A stretch of DNA of 64,000 nt from Methylobacterium sp. BTF04 (GCF_010692745.1 NZ_JAAHTB010000002.1:124001-188000); one strand, 5' to 3'; counted from the first letter of the stretch, positions 1 through 8,715 are shown. Translations and numbers: made by a program. Notes: a model not told the origin generated them from the letters alone.

Positions 1-1
1 G

Positions 2-346
2 CCCAATATCCGCACGGTGCTGGGCCCTCGTGAAGCGGGCCTTATCGGACATTACGCCTGCGGCGCATCGCTCTTCGGCAAAGCCCGGCGGCTGCGGAGC
101 CTCATCCGAACAACCGGGGAGCGGCCGGCCGACATTCTCTACATCGGCGACGAGATCCGCGATGCCGTGGCGGCGCGGGATGCGGGATGCGCCTTCGGGG
201 CCGTCGCCTGGGGCTATACCCGCCTCGACGCCCTGGCGAAATGCGATCCTGCGCTGATCTTCCAGACGCCGCGAGACATCTCCGCGAGCCTCGCCAAAAT
301 CCCGGTGGCCTCGCCAAGCGTTACCAACCCGCAACACCCCGGTTGA
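2..346 (+). CDS. HAD-family hydrolase, C-terminal part (5' end outside window)
   Basis: The reading frame is open from the first bases of the window to a TGA at 344-346, so the N-terminus with the nucleophile Asp lies outside. The visible 114 residues contain the late HAD motif: ILYIGDEIRDAVAARDAGC, where the Asp/Glu pair would bind Mg2+, followed by a Gly/Ala-rich turn and AWGY. This pattern is typical of phosphoglycolate-phosphatase-like HAD enzymes (phosphate monoester hydrolysis in the cytoplasm). An internal GTG at 17 is in frame, but it would delete most of the fold and is not a credible start. The substrate cannot be assigned from this fragment. Confidence 0.8.
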   Translation, partial: PNIRTVLGPREAGLIGHYACGASLFGKARRLRSLIRTTGERPADILYIGDEIRDAVAARDAGCAFGAVAWGYTRLDALAKCDPALIFQTPRDISASLAKIPVASPSVTNPQHPG

Positions 347-444
347 AACGCCTGTGCATAAGGGTGCGATGGATTGCCTGGACCGTATGCACTGCGCAAG
401 TGTCCAGCCTCGCAAAACACGGTTGCGAGCGGAGGCGGTGGCCC

Positions 445-669
445 ATGCAGGACATGTTCGGTGAATACCAGCCGGCAGCGCCCTCGCATCTCGAGCTGGA
501 TGCCGCCCGCCGCTGCCACGCCAAAGGCGGCTCTGCGGTCCACCACCTCGTCGCACATCTCTCCGGAGGGTTACGCGCGACCTATGCGGCCGAGCCGGAG
601 ACTGAAGGGCTCGACGCCTTTGAGGCGATCATCGCCCGCCTGGCCGCTTCCGAGGCCGCCACACCTTGA
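445..669 (+). CDS. Small hypothetical protein, 74 residues
   Basis: The ATG at 445 is preceded by GGAGG at 431-435, a well-placed ribosome-binding site, and the frame runs 74 codons to TGA. The protein begins MQDMFGEYQPAAPSHLELDA and is alanine-rich and mostly helical in character. It has no signal peptide, membrane segment or recognisable motif. The same frame stays open upstream to 187 but without a comparable ribosome-binding site. It lies 98 bp after the HAD gene on the same strand. I do not recognise the family. The ribosome-binding site and clean length are the only support, so it could still be a chance frame in high-GC DNA. Confidence 0.45.
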   Translation: MQDMFGEYQPAAPSHLELDAARRCHAKGGSAVHHLVAHLSGGLRATYAAEPETEGLDAFEAIIARLAASEAATP

Positions 670-857
670 TTCGGCTTAAATCCCACGCTGGACGTCACTG
701 ACCACGTCGCCACCGGCAAAAGACATCCGTGGCGAGCGAACCTGTTCATTCGAACAGAGATCCGTGTGTTTTCGCCCGCGTTTGTCGGGGAAAGCCGATG
801 CCGGAGCATGTCCTACCCGCTTGGACGTACGACGGGCTCTGAGAATTCTATCGCATG

Positions 858-884
858 ACATGCCGATCGGAACATGCCGATCGG
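858..884. repeat. Tandem 13-bp direct repeat, two copies
   Basis: ACATGCCGATCGG occurs at 858-870 and again at 872-884, a 14-nt period. Each copy ends in the palindrome CCGATCGG. The repeat lies in the roughly 250-bp non-coding stretch between the small ORF ending at 669 and the 3' end of bamE. The second copy forms part of the left arm of the hairpin at 878-913. Confidence 0.7.
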
Positions 885-913
885 GCCCGGACATTCCTGT
901 CCCGACCCGATCG
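878..913 (-). terminator. Hairpin 8 nt beyond the bamE stop codon, without U-tract
   Basis: CGATCGGG (878-885) pairs with CCCGATCG (906-913). An inner stem of GGACA with TGTCC closes a TTCC loop, and a small internal loop separates the two stems. It sits immediately downstream of bamE on the minus strand, where a transcript end or a 3'-stabilising structure is expected. No T-run follows on the minus strand, so it is not a canonical intrinsic terminator. Confidence 0.4.
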
Positions 914-921
914 ACACAGCC

Positions 922-1419
922 TCACTGACCGCGGGTCGCGCCGGGGACCGGGCTCGCGGCATTGCCGCTGCCGAACGGCTCGTAGCGGGTCAGACCGCGG
1001 AAGAGCTGGCTGATGAAGGCACGATCGGCACCGCTGGTCGGTGTGGTGCGCTCGATGAAATCGAACACCTTGCCGTCCTGGAGGCCGTAGAGCGACACGC
1101 GCTCGACCTTGAAGCCCTGGTTGAAATAGACGGCCGTGACCTTCTGGTCTTCGACCCGCTCGCCGAGGAACAGCACCGTGCGGCGCGTATTCTGGCTGAT
1201 GTAGTACCAGGACTTGTTACCGACCGTGGACACCGTGGACGGGGTGCCGAGAATCTGCAGGACCTGCTCGGCGCTCATGCCGGGCTTCACAGTCGCCAGC
1301 GCGGCCTGATCGATCTGATACCCGTGGCGAAGGTCCTCGCCGATACAGCCGGAAACACCGACTCCGATCAGACCGAGGAGTGCGAGGCGAGCGAGCGACA
1401 GAACGAAACGGCGCGACAT
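922..1419 (-). CDS. bamE: Outer membrane protein assembly factor BamE (SmpA/OmlA family lipoprotein)
   Basis: This is a predicted outer-membrane lipoprotein of the BAM complex, which folds beta-barrel proteins. A signal sequence (hydrophobic run ALLGLIGVGV) ends in a lipobox, VSGC, so the mature protein would start at that Cys with a lipid anchor. The SmpA/OmlA core follows: QAALATVKPGMSAEQVLQIL, then GTPSTV and SWYYISQ. The 165-residue length suits alphaproteobacterial BamE, which has a longer tail than in E. coli. The start MSRRF at 1419 is preferred; an in-frame ATG six codons upstream (1437) would add MVQGWS. It is divergent from the CBP3-type gene, as is usual in Rhizobiales. Confidence 0.9.
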   Translation of the reverse strand: MSRRFVLSLARLALLGLIGVGVSGCIGEDLRHGYQIDQAALATVKPGMSAEQVLQILGTPSTVSTVGNKSWYYISQNTRRTVLFLGERVEDQKVTAVYFNQGFKVERVSLYGLQDGKVFDFIERTTPTSGADRAFISQLFRGLTRYEPFGSGNAASPVPGATRGQ

Positions 1420-1600
1420 CGACCACCCTTGAACCATATTGAGAAACTGAACACGTCTGCGGCCAGAACGAACCCTCCGTCGCCGAGCATCCGGAAAGCT
1501 CGTGATTGAGGTTGCACCTTGGCCGTTGGTTGCCGTACCGCGGGGTTATGGTTTTGACAAGGCAAGCCCTGGTTCCGCACCACCTGCCCCGGTGGAGCGC

Positions 1601-2227
1601 ATGATCCGCCGTCTCTTCGAACGCTTGACCTTCGGGCGTACCTCGCCGCGCGAGCGTCTGATCGAGGCGTTGCATCTGCGCATCAATGCGGCGGCGCGGA
1701 TGCCCGGCTTTTACACCGTCCTCAGCGTCCCCGACACGGTGGAGGGGCGCTTCGAGTGCTTGAGCCTGCACGTCATCCTGGTGTTGCGCCAACTCGACCG
1801 GCTCCCGCCACCGGCCGACGACGTGGCCCAGGACCTGGTGAACGCGGTCTTCCTCCAGCTCGATTCGTCCCTGCGCGAACTCGGCGTCGGCGATTTCGGC
1901 GTACCCAAGCGCATGAAGAAGCTCGGTGCCGCCTTCTATGCGCGCGCCGAGGGCTACGATTCCGCCCTCGCTTCCGGCGACGCGGAAGCCCTCGCCCGAG
2001 CCCTCGCCCGCAACGTCCTCGGTAGCGATGACGTTGACGCGGCCGGCGCTCTCGCGCGCTACGTCGCTGCCAGCGCCGCAGCGCTGTCGGATGCGGATCT
2101 CGATACGCTGGTCACCACAGGACCGCGTTTCCCGCAACCCGAGAGCTTTCCCCAACTCAAGACCTCGGCCCAACCCGAGACCGCGACCCAAAACGTGACC
2201 GTCACCGGTCCGGGAGCCACCAAATGA
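1601..2227 (+). CDS. Ubiquinol-cytochrome c chaperone family protein (CBP3-like)
   Basis: This 208-residue protein belongs to the ubiquinol-cytochrome c chaperone family, whose mitochondrial member Cbp3 helps cytochrome b mature into complex III. The family pattern is visible in LHVILVLRQLDRLP, a QDLVNAVF block and DFGVPKRMKKLGAAFYARAEGYDSAL. The last 30 residues are Pro/Thr/Gln-rich and probably unstructured. I chose the ATG at 1601 (GGTGGAG just upstream); the frame also opens at GTG 1502, but the extra 33 residues do not look like the family. It overlaps yceD by four bases (ATGA), so the two are probably translationally coupled. Its likely clients, petABC, are encoded near 34 kb. Confidence 0.85.
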   Translation: MIRRLFERLTFGRTSPRERLIEALHLRINAAARMPGFYTVLSVPDTVEGRFECLSLHVILVLRQLDRLPPPADDVAQDLVNAVFLQLDSSLRELGVGDFGVPKRMKKLGAAFYARAEGYDSALASGDAEALARALARNVLGSDDVDAAGALARYVAASAAALSDADLDTLVTTGPRFPQPESFPQLKTSAQPETATQNVTVTGPGATK

Positions 2228-2739
2228 CTCAGGATGTGACCGTCGGCCCGCTCTCTCAGATCGTGCGCGTGGACAGGGCGCCGCGTGGTGACGGCATCAT
2301 CACCGTCACGGCCACGCCCGAGCAATGCGCCGCTCTCGCCGCCGACTTCAAGATTCCCGCCATTCGCGACCTCGTCGGTCGGTTCAGCTTCACCGGCAGC
2401 CTGTCGGACCTAAAGGTCACCGGTACCGTCGAGGCTTGGGCGACGCAGATCTGTACGGTGAGCCTGGATCCGTTCGAGAGCAAACTGTCCGAGCCCGTCG
2501 AGGTCACCTTCACCGATACCGACGTCCTCGTCGGCACGGACGCGGAGGATGCAGACGTGCCGGACCCGATCGTCAACGGACGGATCGACTTCGGCAAGCT
2601 CACCGCCGAATTCCTGGCGCTCGGCCTCGATCCGTATCCGCGCAAGCCCGGCATCGCATTCGAACCGCCGGCGGATGCGGGCGACGATCTGCCGTTCGCC
2701 GCCTTGAAGCGCCTCCGGTCCGAAGAAAGTCAGGGCTAG
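2224..2739 (+). CDS. DUF177 / YceD family protein
   Basis: This 171-residue cytoplasmic protein belongs to the DUF177 (YceD) family, which has been linked to 23S rRNA/ribosome accumulation and usually lies next to rpmF and plsX. Diagnostic parts are the central [21 protein letters not shown] strand pair (an alphaproteobacterial form of the family's Cys-containing motif) and the acidic [18 protein letters not shown] segment. It starts within the stop of the CBP3-like gene and is followed after 181 bp by plsX. In many bacteria rpmF (ribosomal protein L32) stands in that gap; here there is no open frame for it. Confidence 0.85.
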   Translation: MTQDVTVGPLSQIVRVDRAPRGDGIITVTATPEQCAALAADFKIPAIRDLVGRFSFTGSLSDLKVTGTVEAWATQICTVSLDPFESKLSEPVEVTFTDTDVLVGTDAEDADVPDPIVNGRIDFGKLTAEFLALGLDPYPRKPGIAFEPPADAGDDLPFAALKRLRSEESQG

Positions 2740-2920
2740 ACCTGAGGCGTTCGACGCCACTGACGGATCGACGGACGCAGATTTCGTTTGCCCGGCGGGC
2801 GCGAGTCGCTATTTTCCGGCGCGCCGGGCACAAGGCCCGCCTCGACACGCGCCTTGTCGATCCTCAGCCCTTCGCGACCGCGGGGCATCACCTCGCAACG
2901 AGGCCATCGGCCGAGCCATC

Positions 2921-3955
2921 ATGTCCAAGAGAGTGTGCATTTCCCTCGACGCCATGGGCGGCGATCACGGTCCCACGACCGTCGTGCCCGGTGCGGGGCT
3001 TGCCCGCGAGCGCCATCCCGAGATGACGTTCTTGATGTTCGGCGACGAGGCGATCCTCGCGCCGCTGGTTGCCGCGGAGCCGCGCCTGAAGGGTGCGGTG
3101 GAAATTCGCCACACCACCATCGCTATCGCCATGGACGAGAAGCCGAGCCAGGCCGTCCGAACCGGGCGCGGAAAGTCCTCCATGTGGCGGGCGATCCAGG
3201 CGGTGAAGGACGGTGAGGCGGATGCCGCCGTCTCCGCCGGCAACACCGGCGCCCTCATGGCGATGTCGAAGATCTGCCTGAAGACGCTGGCCGGAATCGA
3301 GCGCCCGGCCATCGCCTGCCTGTGGCCCACCGTGCGCGGCGAGAGCGTGGTGCTCGATGTCGGCGCCACTATCGGCACCGATGCCGAGCACCTCGTGGAG
3401 ATGGCGCTGATGGGCGCCGCCATGGCCCGGATCGTGTTCGACCTCGACAAGCCCACCGTTGGTCTCCTCAACGTCGGCACCGAGGAGATGAAGGGCAACG
3501 AGGCGGTGAAGGAAGCCGCGCGCCGCCTGCGCGAATCCGATTTGCCGAACATGATCTATCATGGCTTCGTCGAGGGCAACGATCTCGGCAAGGGCACCGT
3601 GGACGTGGTGGTCACCGAGGGCTTCACCGGCAACATCGCCTTGAAGACCGCCGAAGGCACCGCCAAGCAGATTGGCAGCTACCTGCGCAGCGCCATGAGC
3701 CGGACCCTCTCGGCCAAGATCGGCTACCTTTTCGCCCGTCAGGCCTTCAAGGCGTTGCGCGACAAGATGAACCCGAGCCGGGCCAATGGCGGTGTATTCC
3801 TCGGCTTGGAGGGCATCGTCATCAAGAGCCATGGCTCGGAAGACGCGCATGGATTCGCGGCCGCCGTGGATCTCGCCCACGACATGGCCCGGCACGACCT
3901 GATGCGGACGATCCGCGATATGCTCGAACTGACGCCCACAGCGGCGTCGTCATGA
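2921..3955 (+). CDS. plsX: Phosphate acyltransferase PlsX
   Basis: PlsX converts acyl-ACP and phosphate to acyl-phosphate, the acyl donor for PlsY in phospholipid synthesis; it is a peripheral membrane enzyme. The 344-residue length is normal. Diagnostic segments are [12 protein letters not shown] at the N-terminus, [27 protein letters not shown] and the C-terminal [15 protein letters not shown]. The first 23 codons after the ATG at 2921 fit the family and no better start is seen. It precedes fabH by 28 bp, the classic plsX-fabH pairing that links phospholipid supply to the start of fatty acid synthesis. Confidence 0.97.
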   Translation: MSKRVCISLDAMGGDHGPTTVVPGAGLARERHPEMTFLMFGDEAILAPLVAAEPRLKGAVEIRHTTIAIAMDEKPSQAVRTGRGKSSMWRAIQAVKDGEADAAVSAGNTGALMAMSKICLKTLAGIERPAIACLWPTVRGESVVLDVGATIGTDAEHLVEMALMGAAMARIVFDLDKPTVGLLNVGTEEMKGNEAVKEAARRLRESDLPNMIYHGFVEGNDLGKGTVDVVVTEGFTGNIALKTAEGTAKQIGSYLRSAMSRTLSAKIGYLFARQAFKALRDKMNPSRANGGVFLGLEGIVIKSHGSEDAHGFAAAVDLAHDMARHDLMRTIRDMLELTPTAASS

Positions 3956-3983
3956 ATGCATTCGCGCTTGGGAGGACAGTGAG

Positions 3984-4961
3984 ATGACGGTCCTGCGCTC
4001 CGTCGTGGTCGGCTGCGGCTCCGCCCTGCCAGCTCGATGCGTCACCAACGATGAACTCAGCCAGACCGTCGATACCTCGGACGACTGGATCGTCCAGCGT
4101 ACCGGCATCCGCCAGCGCTACTTGGCGGACGCGTCCGAGACGACGTCGGTGCTCGGCACTCGCGCGGCACAGGCCGCCTTGGACGATGCCGGGCTCAGCG
4201 CCGCCGACATCGATCTGGTGATCTGCGCGACCTCGACGCCGGACCATACCTTCCCGTCGACGGCGACTCAGATCCAGGCCGGGCTCGGGATGAAGGGCGG
4301 CGCGGCCTTCGATCTCCAGGCGGTCTGCGCCGGCTTCGTCTACGCCGTGACCACCGCCGACAAGTTCCTGGCCACGGGCTCGGCCCGCCGCGCCCTCGTC
4401 ATCGGCGCCGAGACGTTTTCGCGCCTGCTCGACTGGGACGATCGCACCACCTGCGTGCTGTTCGGCGACGGCGCCGGCGCCATCGTCCTCGAAGCACAGG
4501 AGGGGGTCGGCACCAGTGCAGACCGCGGCGTGCTTACCGCAAGCCTGCGCTCGGACGGACGCCACCGCGAAAAGCTTTACGTGGATGGCGGCCCCGGCTC
4601 CACCGGCACCACCGGCCATCTGCGCATGACCGGCAAGGACGTGTTCCGGTTTGCCGTTGGGTCGGTGACGGATGTCATCGACGATGCGTTCCGGGCGTCG
4701 GGCATCACGGCGGACGATCTGACCTGGTTCGTGCCGCACCAGGCCAATCGTCGGATCATCGAGGCCTCGGCCGACAAACTCGGCATCGCCCGCGACAAGG
4801 TCGTGCTCACGGTCGACCGCCACGGCAACACCTCGGCGGCCTCGATTCCCCTCGCCCTCGACGTGGCGCGCAAGGACGGACGCATCCGGACCGGCGATCT
4901 CGTGATGATCGAGGCGATCGGTGGCGGATTCACCTGGGGCGCCGCGCTGATCCGCTGGTGA
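3984..4961 (+). CDS. fabH: 3-oxoacyl-ACP synthase III (KAS III) FabH
   Basis: FabH starts type II fatty acid synthesis by condensing acetyl-CoA with malonyl-ACP. The catalytic triad can be read directly: the Cys in [12 protein letters not shown] (near residue 113), the His in [12 protein letters not shown] (near 252) and the Asn in [11 protein letters not shown] (near 282). The C-terminal [13 protein letters not shown] is also typical. The 325-residue length is standard. A GGAGG sequence stands 10 bases before the ATG. It probably shares a transcript with plsX; ihfA follows after a gap carrying its own promoter-like sequence. Confidence 0.97.
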   Translation: MTVLRSVVVGCGSALPARCVTNDELSQTVDTSDDWIVQRTGIRQRYLADASETTSVLGTRAAQAALDDAGLSAADIDLVICATSTPDHTFPSTATQIQAGLGMKGGAAFDLQAVCAGFVYAVTTADKFLATGSARRALVIGAETFSRLLDWDDRTTCVLFGDGAGAIVLEAQEGVGTSADRGVLTASLRSDGRHREKLYVDGGPGSTGTTGHLRMTGKDVFRFAVGSVTDVIDDAFRASGITADDLTWFVPHQANRRIIEASADKLGIARDKVVLTVDRHGNTSAASIPLALDVARKDGRIRTGDLVMIEAIGGGFTWGAALIRW

Positions 4962-4974
4962 GCGCTCGCCGGTG

Positions 4975-5003
4975 TTGACCCTGGGGTGAACGCCGATTAG
5001 CGT
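4975..5003 (+). promoter_or_regulatory. Candidate housekeeping promoter for ihfA
   Basis: TTGACC at 4975-4980 matches the -35 consensus. After exactly 17 bases comes TAGCGT at 4998-5003, which keeps the TA...T positions of the -10 box. Transcription would start near 5010, about 45 bases before the ihfA ATG. The -35 lies just after the fabH stop, so ihfA could be expressed separately from plsX-fabH. Confidence 0.4.
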
Positions 5004-5055
5004 GCGCGATCATAGAGATAAACAAGAAACATCGAATCGCCTTGGGGGCAGACGC

Positions 5056-5379
5056 ATGAGTGGGAAGACGGTCACACGCGCCGATTTGAGCGAGGCCGTC
5101 TACCAGCAGGTCGGCCTGTCGCGCACGGAATCCTCCGCATTGGTGGAAACGGTGCTGGCGGAAATCTGCGGCTGTCTCGCGAGCGGTGAAACGGTGAAGC
5201 TGTCCTCGTTCGGCTCCTTCGTGGTGCGCAGCAAGGGCCGCCGGGTCGGGCGCAACCCGAAGACCGGTGTCGAAGTCGCCATCGAGCCGCGCCAGGTCAT
5301 GGTGTTCAAGCCTTCCAACGTGCTCAAGGCCCGGATCAATGGCATGAACGGAGCCGGTGACCACGACGACGACGAATGA
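5056..5379 (+). CDS. ihfA: Integration host factor subunit alpha
   Basis: IHF-alpha heterodimerises with IHF-beta to bind and sharply bend DNA; it supports sigma-54 promoters, replication and recombination. This 107-residue protein has the HU/IHF fold: N-terminal helices ([20 protein letters not shown]), the signature [17 protein letters not shown], the Pro-containing arm [20 protein letters not shown] that intercalates in the minor groove, and an acidic tail (DHDDDE). The ATG at 5056 is the family start; an in-frame GTG at 5002 would add 18 unrelated residues. Its stop overlaps the upstream end of the MerR-type gene, the usual ihfA-merR order in alphaproteobacteria. Confidence 0.95.
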   Translation: MSGKTVTRADLSEAVYQQVGLSRTESSALVETVLAEICGCLASGETVKLSSFGSFVVRSKGRRVGRNPKTGVEVAIEPRQVMVFKPSNVLKARINGMNGAGDHDDDE

Positions 5380-5387
5380 GGGCTACG

Positions 5388-5888
5388 ATGTCGCTCGCCG
5401 CTTCCGCAGATTCGCGCGACATGATCGAAAAGAGCGCGACCGCGTTTCGAACCATCAAGGAAGTCGCTGACGATCTCGACGTGCCGCAGCACGTCCTGCG
5501 TTTCTGGGAAACGCGATTTACGCAGATTCGCCCGGTGAAGCGGGCCGGTGGCCGGCGCTATTATCGGCCCGACGACGTCGACCTGATCAAGGGCATCCAG
5601 CGCCTTCTCCACGGGCAGGGCTACACCATCAAGGGCGCGCAGCGCGTCCTGAGGGAAAAGGGCCTGCGTTTCGTCCAGAGGATCGGCCGCGGCGAGGCCG
5701 AGATTCCGGCGCCGTCGATCCAGGAGGTCGAGGGACCGGACGATGTGACCAGTGACGTGATGGACGAAGCCGCTGGCCTGCCGGCATCGGCCCTCGATGC
5801 GCTGGAGGCTGCGTTGATCGACCTCTACGCCTGCCGATCGGTGCTCGAAGGCTTGCGGGCTCCTCCGGAGACCGGCGACGAGTTCTGA
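5388..5888 (+). CDS. MerR-family transcriptional regulator
   Basis: This 166-residue DNA-binding protein has a MerR-type winged helix near residues 16-85: [25 protein letters not shown], then [17 protein letters not shown] and a long helix ([16 protein letters not shown]). The C-terminal half has no Cys cluster or recognisable ligand domain, so it is not a classic metal sensor. It follows ihfA directly. ATG 5388 has GAGGG five bases upstream; an ATG at 5376 overlapping the ihfA stop is also in frame. This ihfA-linked MerR is common in Rhizobiales; its targets are not evident here. Confidence 0.88.
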   Translation: MSLAASADSRDMIEKSATAFRTIKEVADDLDVPQHVLRFWETRFTQIRPVKRAGGRRYYRPDDVDLIKGIQRLLHGQGYTIKGAQRVLREKGLRFVQRIGRGEAEIPAPSIQEVEGPDDVTSDVMDEAAGLPASALDALEAALIDLYACRSVLEGLRAPPETGDEF

Positions 5889-6027
5889 CGCGCACGCGGG
5901 AATCTCGCGCGTCGCAGGATTGGTCCGTCCCCACTCGACGCCCGGCAGCCGCATCCCCACATCCGCCGGACGCGAGACCCGCCCGGTGCCATCGCTCGGG
6001 GTGACGGGCCGTGCCGGAGAGTCTTCG

Positions 6028-6459
6028 ATGTCGCCCGTCCGTTCGATCGCCGCCCTCGCCGCCGGCCTTCTGCTCACCGCTCCCGCCCTGGCCCAGACGA
6101 CCGTGACACGCAGCGAGACCGTGGCCACGGGCAAGACCGTGCGGCTGGCCATCGTGCCCAACCTCAAGAAGGATTGCTCGGCGGGCCCGATGCCCGAAAT
6201 CCGCGTCAGCGGCGCGCCCAAGAACGGCTCGCTGATCACCAAGGTCGGCAAGATCAAGACGCCGGCGAGCTATCGCTGCCCCGGCAAGGATGCGGCGGTG
6301 CAGGCGGTGTTCTACCAGAGCAAGGCCGGCTTCACCGGCTCCGACGAAGTCACGGTGGACGTCAAGGATTCGGACGGCACCATCCAGACCCAGAACATCA
6401 AGATCACGGTCGATGCGGCCAAGAAGGACGCTCCGGCCAAGAGCGCGACCGAGCTGTAA
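6028..6459 (+). CDS. Secreted protein of unknown function, Ig/cadherin-like beta fold suspected
   Basis: This 143-residue protein begins with a signal peptide (SIAALAAGLLLTAPALAQ, cleavage expected after ALA). The mature part is beta-rich: TVATGKTVRLAIVPNL, a PEIRVSGAPKNGSLITKVG stretch, QAVFYQSKAGFTGSDEVTVD and IQTQNIKITVD. The FTGSDEVTVDV pattern resembles repeats of cadherin-like or Ig-like extracellular domains. Two cysteines (KKDCSAG and YRCPGKD) could form a disulfide. The tail is Lys/Ala-rich. The ATG at 6028 was chosen because it starts the signal peptide; the frame is open further upstream. I cannot name the function. Its neighbours, merR and prkA, give no clear clue. Confidence 0.7.
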   Translation: MSPVRSIAALAAGLLLTAPALAQTTVTRSETVATGKTVRLAIVPNLKKDCSAGPMPEIRVSGAPKNGSLITKVGKIKTPASYRCPGKDAAVQAVFYQSKAGFTGSDEVTVDVKDSDGTIQTQNIKITVDAAKKDAPAKSATEL

Positions 6460-6575
6460 CCGGCCAGGATGGGCCGAGCCGGCGACCGCGCAACGGGGGG
6501 CAGCGCCGCATCCCCGTTGCACTGTGGCACGCATCACACGCCCAATCGATGCGTCGATCGCACTGCGACAAAACT

Positions 6576-6591
6576 GGGCCTGTCAGTTGCA
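6576..6591 (+). promoter_or_regulatory. Candidate sigma-54 (-24/-12) promoter upstream of prkA
   Basis: GGGCCT at 6576-6581, five bases, then TTGCA at 6587-6591. The invariant GG (6577-6578) and GC (6589-6590) have the exact sigma-54 spacing. The -12 half is perfect and the -24 half is weak (consensus TGGCAC). It ends 53 bp before the prkA ATG. In E. coli the homologous yeaGH operon is known to be NtrC/sigma-54 dependent, which raises its plausibility. Confidence 0.35.
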
Positions 6592-6644
6592 TCCCAGCCG
6601 AGACAGGATGAAGCTGTCGCTGTCGTGAGGGGATCGGAAAGCCT

Positions 6645-8591
6645 ATGCCGTCGACGAACGACCTGTTCCAGAGCTTCGCCCGTGGTTACGAGGCACGCCG
6701 AGATACGGAGATGAGCCTCTCCGAATTTCTCGAAGCGTGCCGCGACGAACCACTGATGTACGCAACAGCCGCCGAGCGCATCCTCGATGCGATCGGCAAG
6801 CCGGAATTCGTGGACACCGCCCGGGACGCGCGCCTCGGCCGGGTGTTCATGAACCGCACGATCCGGGTCTATCCCGCCTTCGCCGAATTCTACGGGATGG
6901 AAGAGACGATCGAGCGGATCGTTTCGTTCTTCCGGCATGCCGCCCAAGGCCTGGAAGAGCGCAAGCAGATCCTCTACCTGCTCGGCCCGGTCGGCGGGGG
7001 CAAGTCGTCCCTCGCCGAGCGCCTGAAGGCCCTGATGGAGGTCCATCCCATCTACGTGCTGAAGGCCGGCAACGAGGTTTCGCCGGTTTTCGAGAGCCCG
7101 CTCGGATTGTTCGACCCCGAGGCGATGGGCCAGCAGATCCAGGAACGCTATGGCATCCCGCGCCGTCGCCTCACCGGCTTGATGAGTCCGTGGGCCCTGA
7201 AGCGCCTCGACGAGTTCGACGGCGACATCTCGCGGTTCACGGTGATCAAGGTCCGGCCGTCGCGCCTGCGCCAGATCGGCATCGCCAAGACCGAGCCCGG
7301 CGACGAGAACAACCAGGACATCTCCAGCCTCGTCGGCAAGGTCGACATCCGCCGGTTGGAGACATTGAGTCAGGCCGACCCCGACGCCTATTCCTATTCG
7401 GGTGGTCTCAACCGCGCGAACCAGGGCATCCTCGAATTCGTCGAGATGTTCAAGGCGCCGATCAAGATGCTGCATCCCCTGCTCACCGCGACGCAGGAAG
7501 GCAACTATGTCGGCACCGAGAATATCGGCGCGATCCCATTCACCGGCGTGATCCTCGCCCACTCCAACGAATCCGAGTGGCAGACCTTCAAGACCAACAA
7601 GAACAACGAAGCCTTCATCGACCGTATCTACGTGATCAAGGTGCCGTACTGCCTTCGGGTGACGGAAGAGCAGCACATCTACGAGAAGCTGGTCTCCGGC
7701 TCCGAACTTTCCGCAGCGTCCTGCGCGCCGGGCACCCTGGAGATGCTGGCCCGGTTCTCGGTGCTCTCGCGCCTGCGCGAGCATCCGAATTCCAACGCCT
7801 TCTCGAAGATGCGCGTCTATGACGGAGAATCCCTGCGCGAGGTCGACCCTCGTGCCCGCTCGATGCAGGAATACAAGGATTCCGCAGGCGTCGACGAAGG
7901 CATGGACGGGATTTCCACCCGCTTCGCCTTCAAGGTGATGGCGGCGACCTTCAACCACGACACGACGGAAGTCTCGGCCGACCCCGTCCACCTGATGTAC
8001 GTGCTGGAGCAGGCGTTGCGCCGCGAGCAGCTGCCGCCCGAGACCGAGAAGCGCTACCTCGAATTCATCAAGACCGAGCTGGCGCCGCGCTATGCCGAAT
8101 TCATCGGCCACGAGATCCAGAAGGCCTATCTCGAATCGTATCACGATTACGGACAGAACCTGTTCGACCGGTACATCGACTACGCCGATGCCTGGATCGA
8201 AGATCAGGACTTCAAGGATTCCGAGACCGGCCAGCTACTGAACCGTGAGCTTCTCAACCAAGAGCTGACCAAGATCGAAAAGCCGGCCGGCATCGCCAAT
8301 CCGAAGGATTTTCGCAACGAGGTGGTGAAGTTCGCCCTGCGCTCGCGCGCCCAGCACGGCGGTCGCAACCCGTCCTGGACGTCCTACGAAAAGCTGCGTG
8401 AGGTGATCGAACGGCGGATGTTCTCCCAGGTGGAGGAGCTGCTGCCAGTCATCTCCTTTGGCTCGAAGAAGGATGGCGAAACCGAAAAGAAGCACGGCGA
8501 GTTCGTCGATCGGATGGTGACGCGCGGCTACACCGAGCGTCAGGTCCGCCGTCTCGTGGAATGGTACATGCGGGTGAAACAGGCGGGGTAA
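6645..8591 (+). CDS. prkA: PrkA-family serine protein kinase / AAA+ ATPase (YeaG)
   Basis: PrkA/YeaG is a cytoplasmic protein with an AAA+ core and a kinase-like C-terminal region, induced in stress and starvation; members have been described as a serine kinase or an ATP-dependent protease. At 648 residues this is full length. The P-loop is GPVGGGKSS at residues 114-122. Other conserved parts are PFTGVILAHSNESEW and FKTNKNNEAFIDRIYVIKVPYCLRV. The C-terminal half (GISTRFAFKVMAATF, ELLPVISFG) matches the PrkA C-terminal domain. It is the first gene of a prkA-yeaH-spoVR set on one strand, 124 bp before yeaH with a strong hairpin between. Confidence 0.96.
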   Translation: MPSTNDLFQSFARGYEARRDTEMSLSEFLEACRDEPLMYATAAERILDAIGKPEFVDTARDARLGRVFMNRTIRVYPAFAEFYGMEETIERIVSFFRHAAQGLEERKQILYLLGPVGGGKSSLAERLKALMEVHPIYVLKAGNEVSPVFESPLGLFDPEAMGQQIQERYGIPRRRLTGLMSPWALKRLDEFDGDISRFTVIKVRPSRLRQIGIAKTEPGDENNQDISSLVGKVDIRRLETLSQADPDAYSYSGGLNRANQGILEFVEMFKAPIKMLHPLLTATQEGNYVGTENIGAIPFTGVILAHSNESEWQTFKTNKNNEAFIDRIYVIKVPYCLRVTEEQHIYEKLVSGSELSAASCAPGTLEMLARFSVLSRLREHPNSNAFSKMRVYDGESLREVDPRARSMQEYKDSAGVDEGMDGISTRFAFKVMAATFNHDTTEVSADPVHLMYVLEQALRREQLPPETEKRYLEFIKTELAPRYAEFIGHEIQKAYLESYHDYGQNLFDRYIDYADAWIEDQDFKDSETGQLLNRELLNQELTKIEKPAGIANPKDFRNEVVKFALRSRAQHGGRNPSWTSYEKLREVIERRMFSQVEELLPVISFGSKKDGETEKKHGEFVDRMVTRGYTERQVRRLVEWYMRVKQAG

Positions 8592-8636
8592 GCATGCGGC
8601 TCGGGTGGTGTGGGCACCCGAATCCGCACCGTACAG

Positions 8637-8664
8637 GCGACCGCTGCCTCAAAGCGGCGGTCGC
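8637..8664 (+). other. Intergenic hairpin between prkA and yeaH
   Basis: GCGACCGC (8637-8644) pairs perfectly with GCGGTCGC (8657-8664) around a 12-base loop. No T-run follows, so it is not a standard terminator. A hairpin after the first gene of an operon may stabilise the prkA message or partly reduce read-through into yeaH. Confidence 0.5.
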
Positions 8665-8715
8665 TCCGGCCGGTCGAACCCACATTGGTCTTGAGGGCGA
8701 AGGCAAACACACCGG

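Noticed and set aside
6520..6545. TGGCACG at 6525 as a -24 element for prkA
   Set aside because: The correctly spaced -12 position reads ACACG and lacks the invariant GC, so the element at 6576-6591 is the better candidate.
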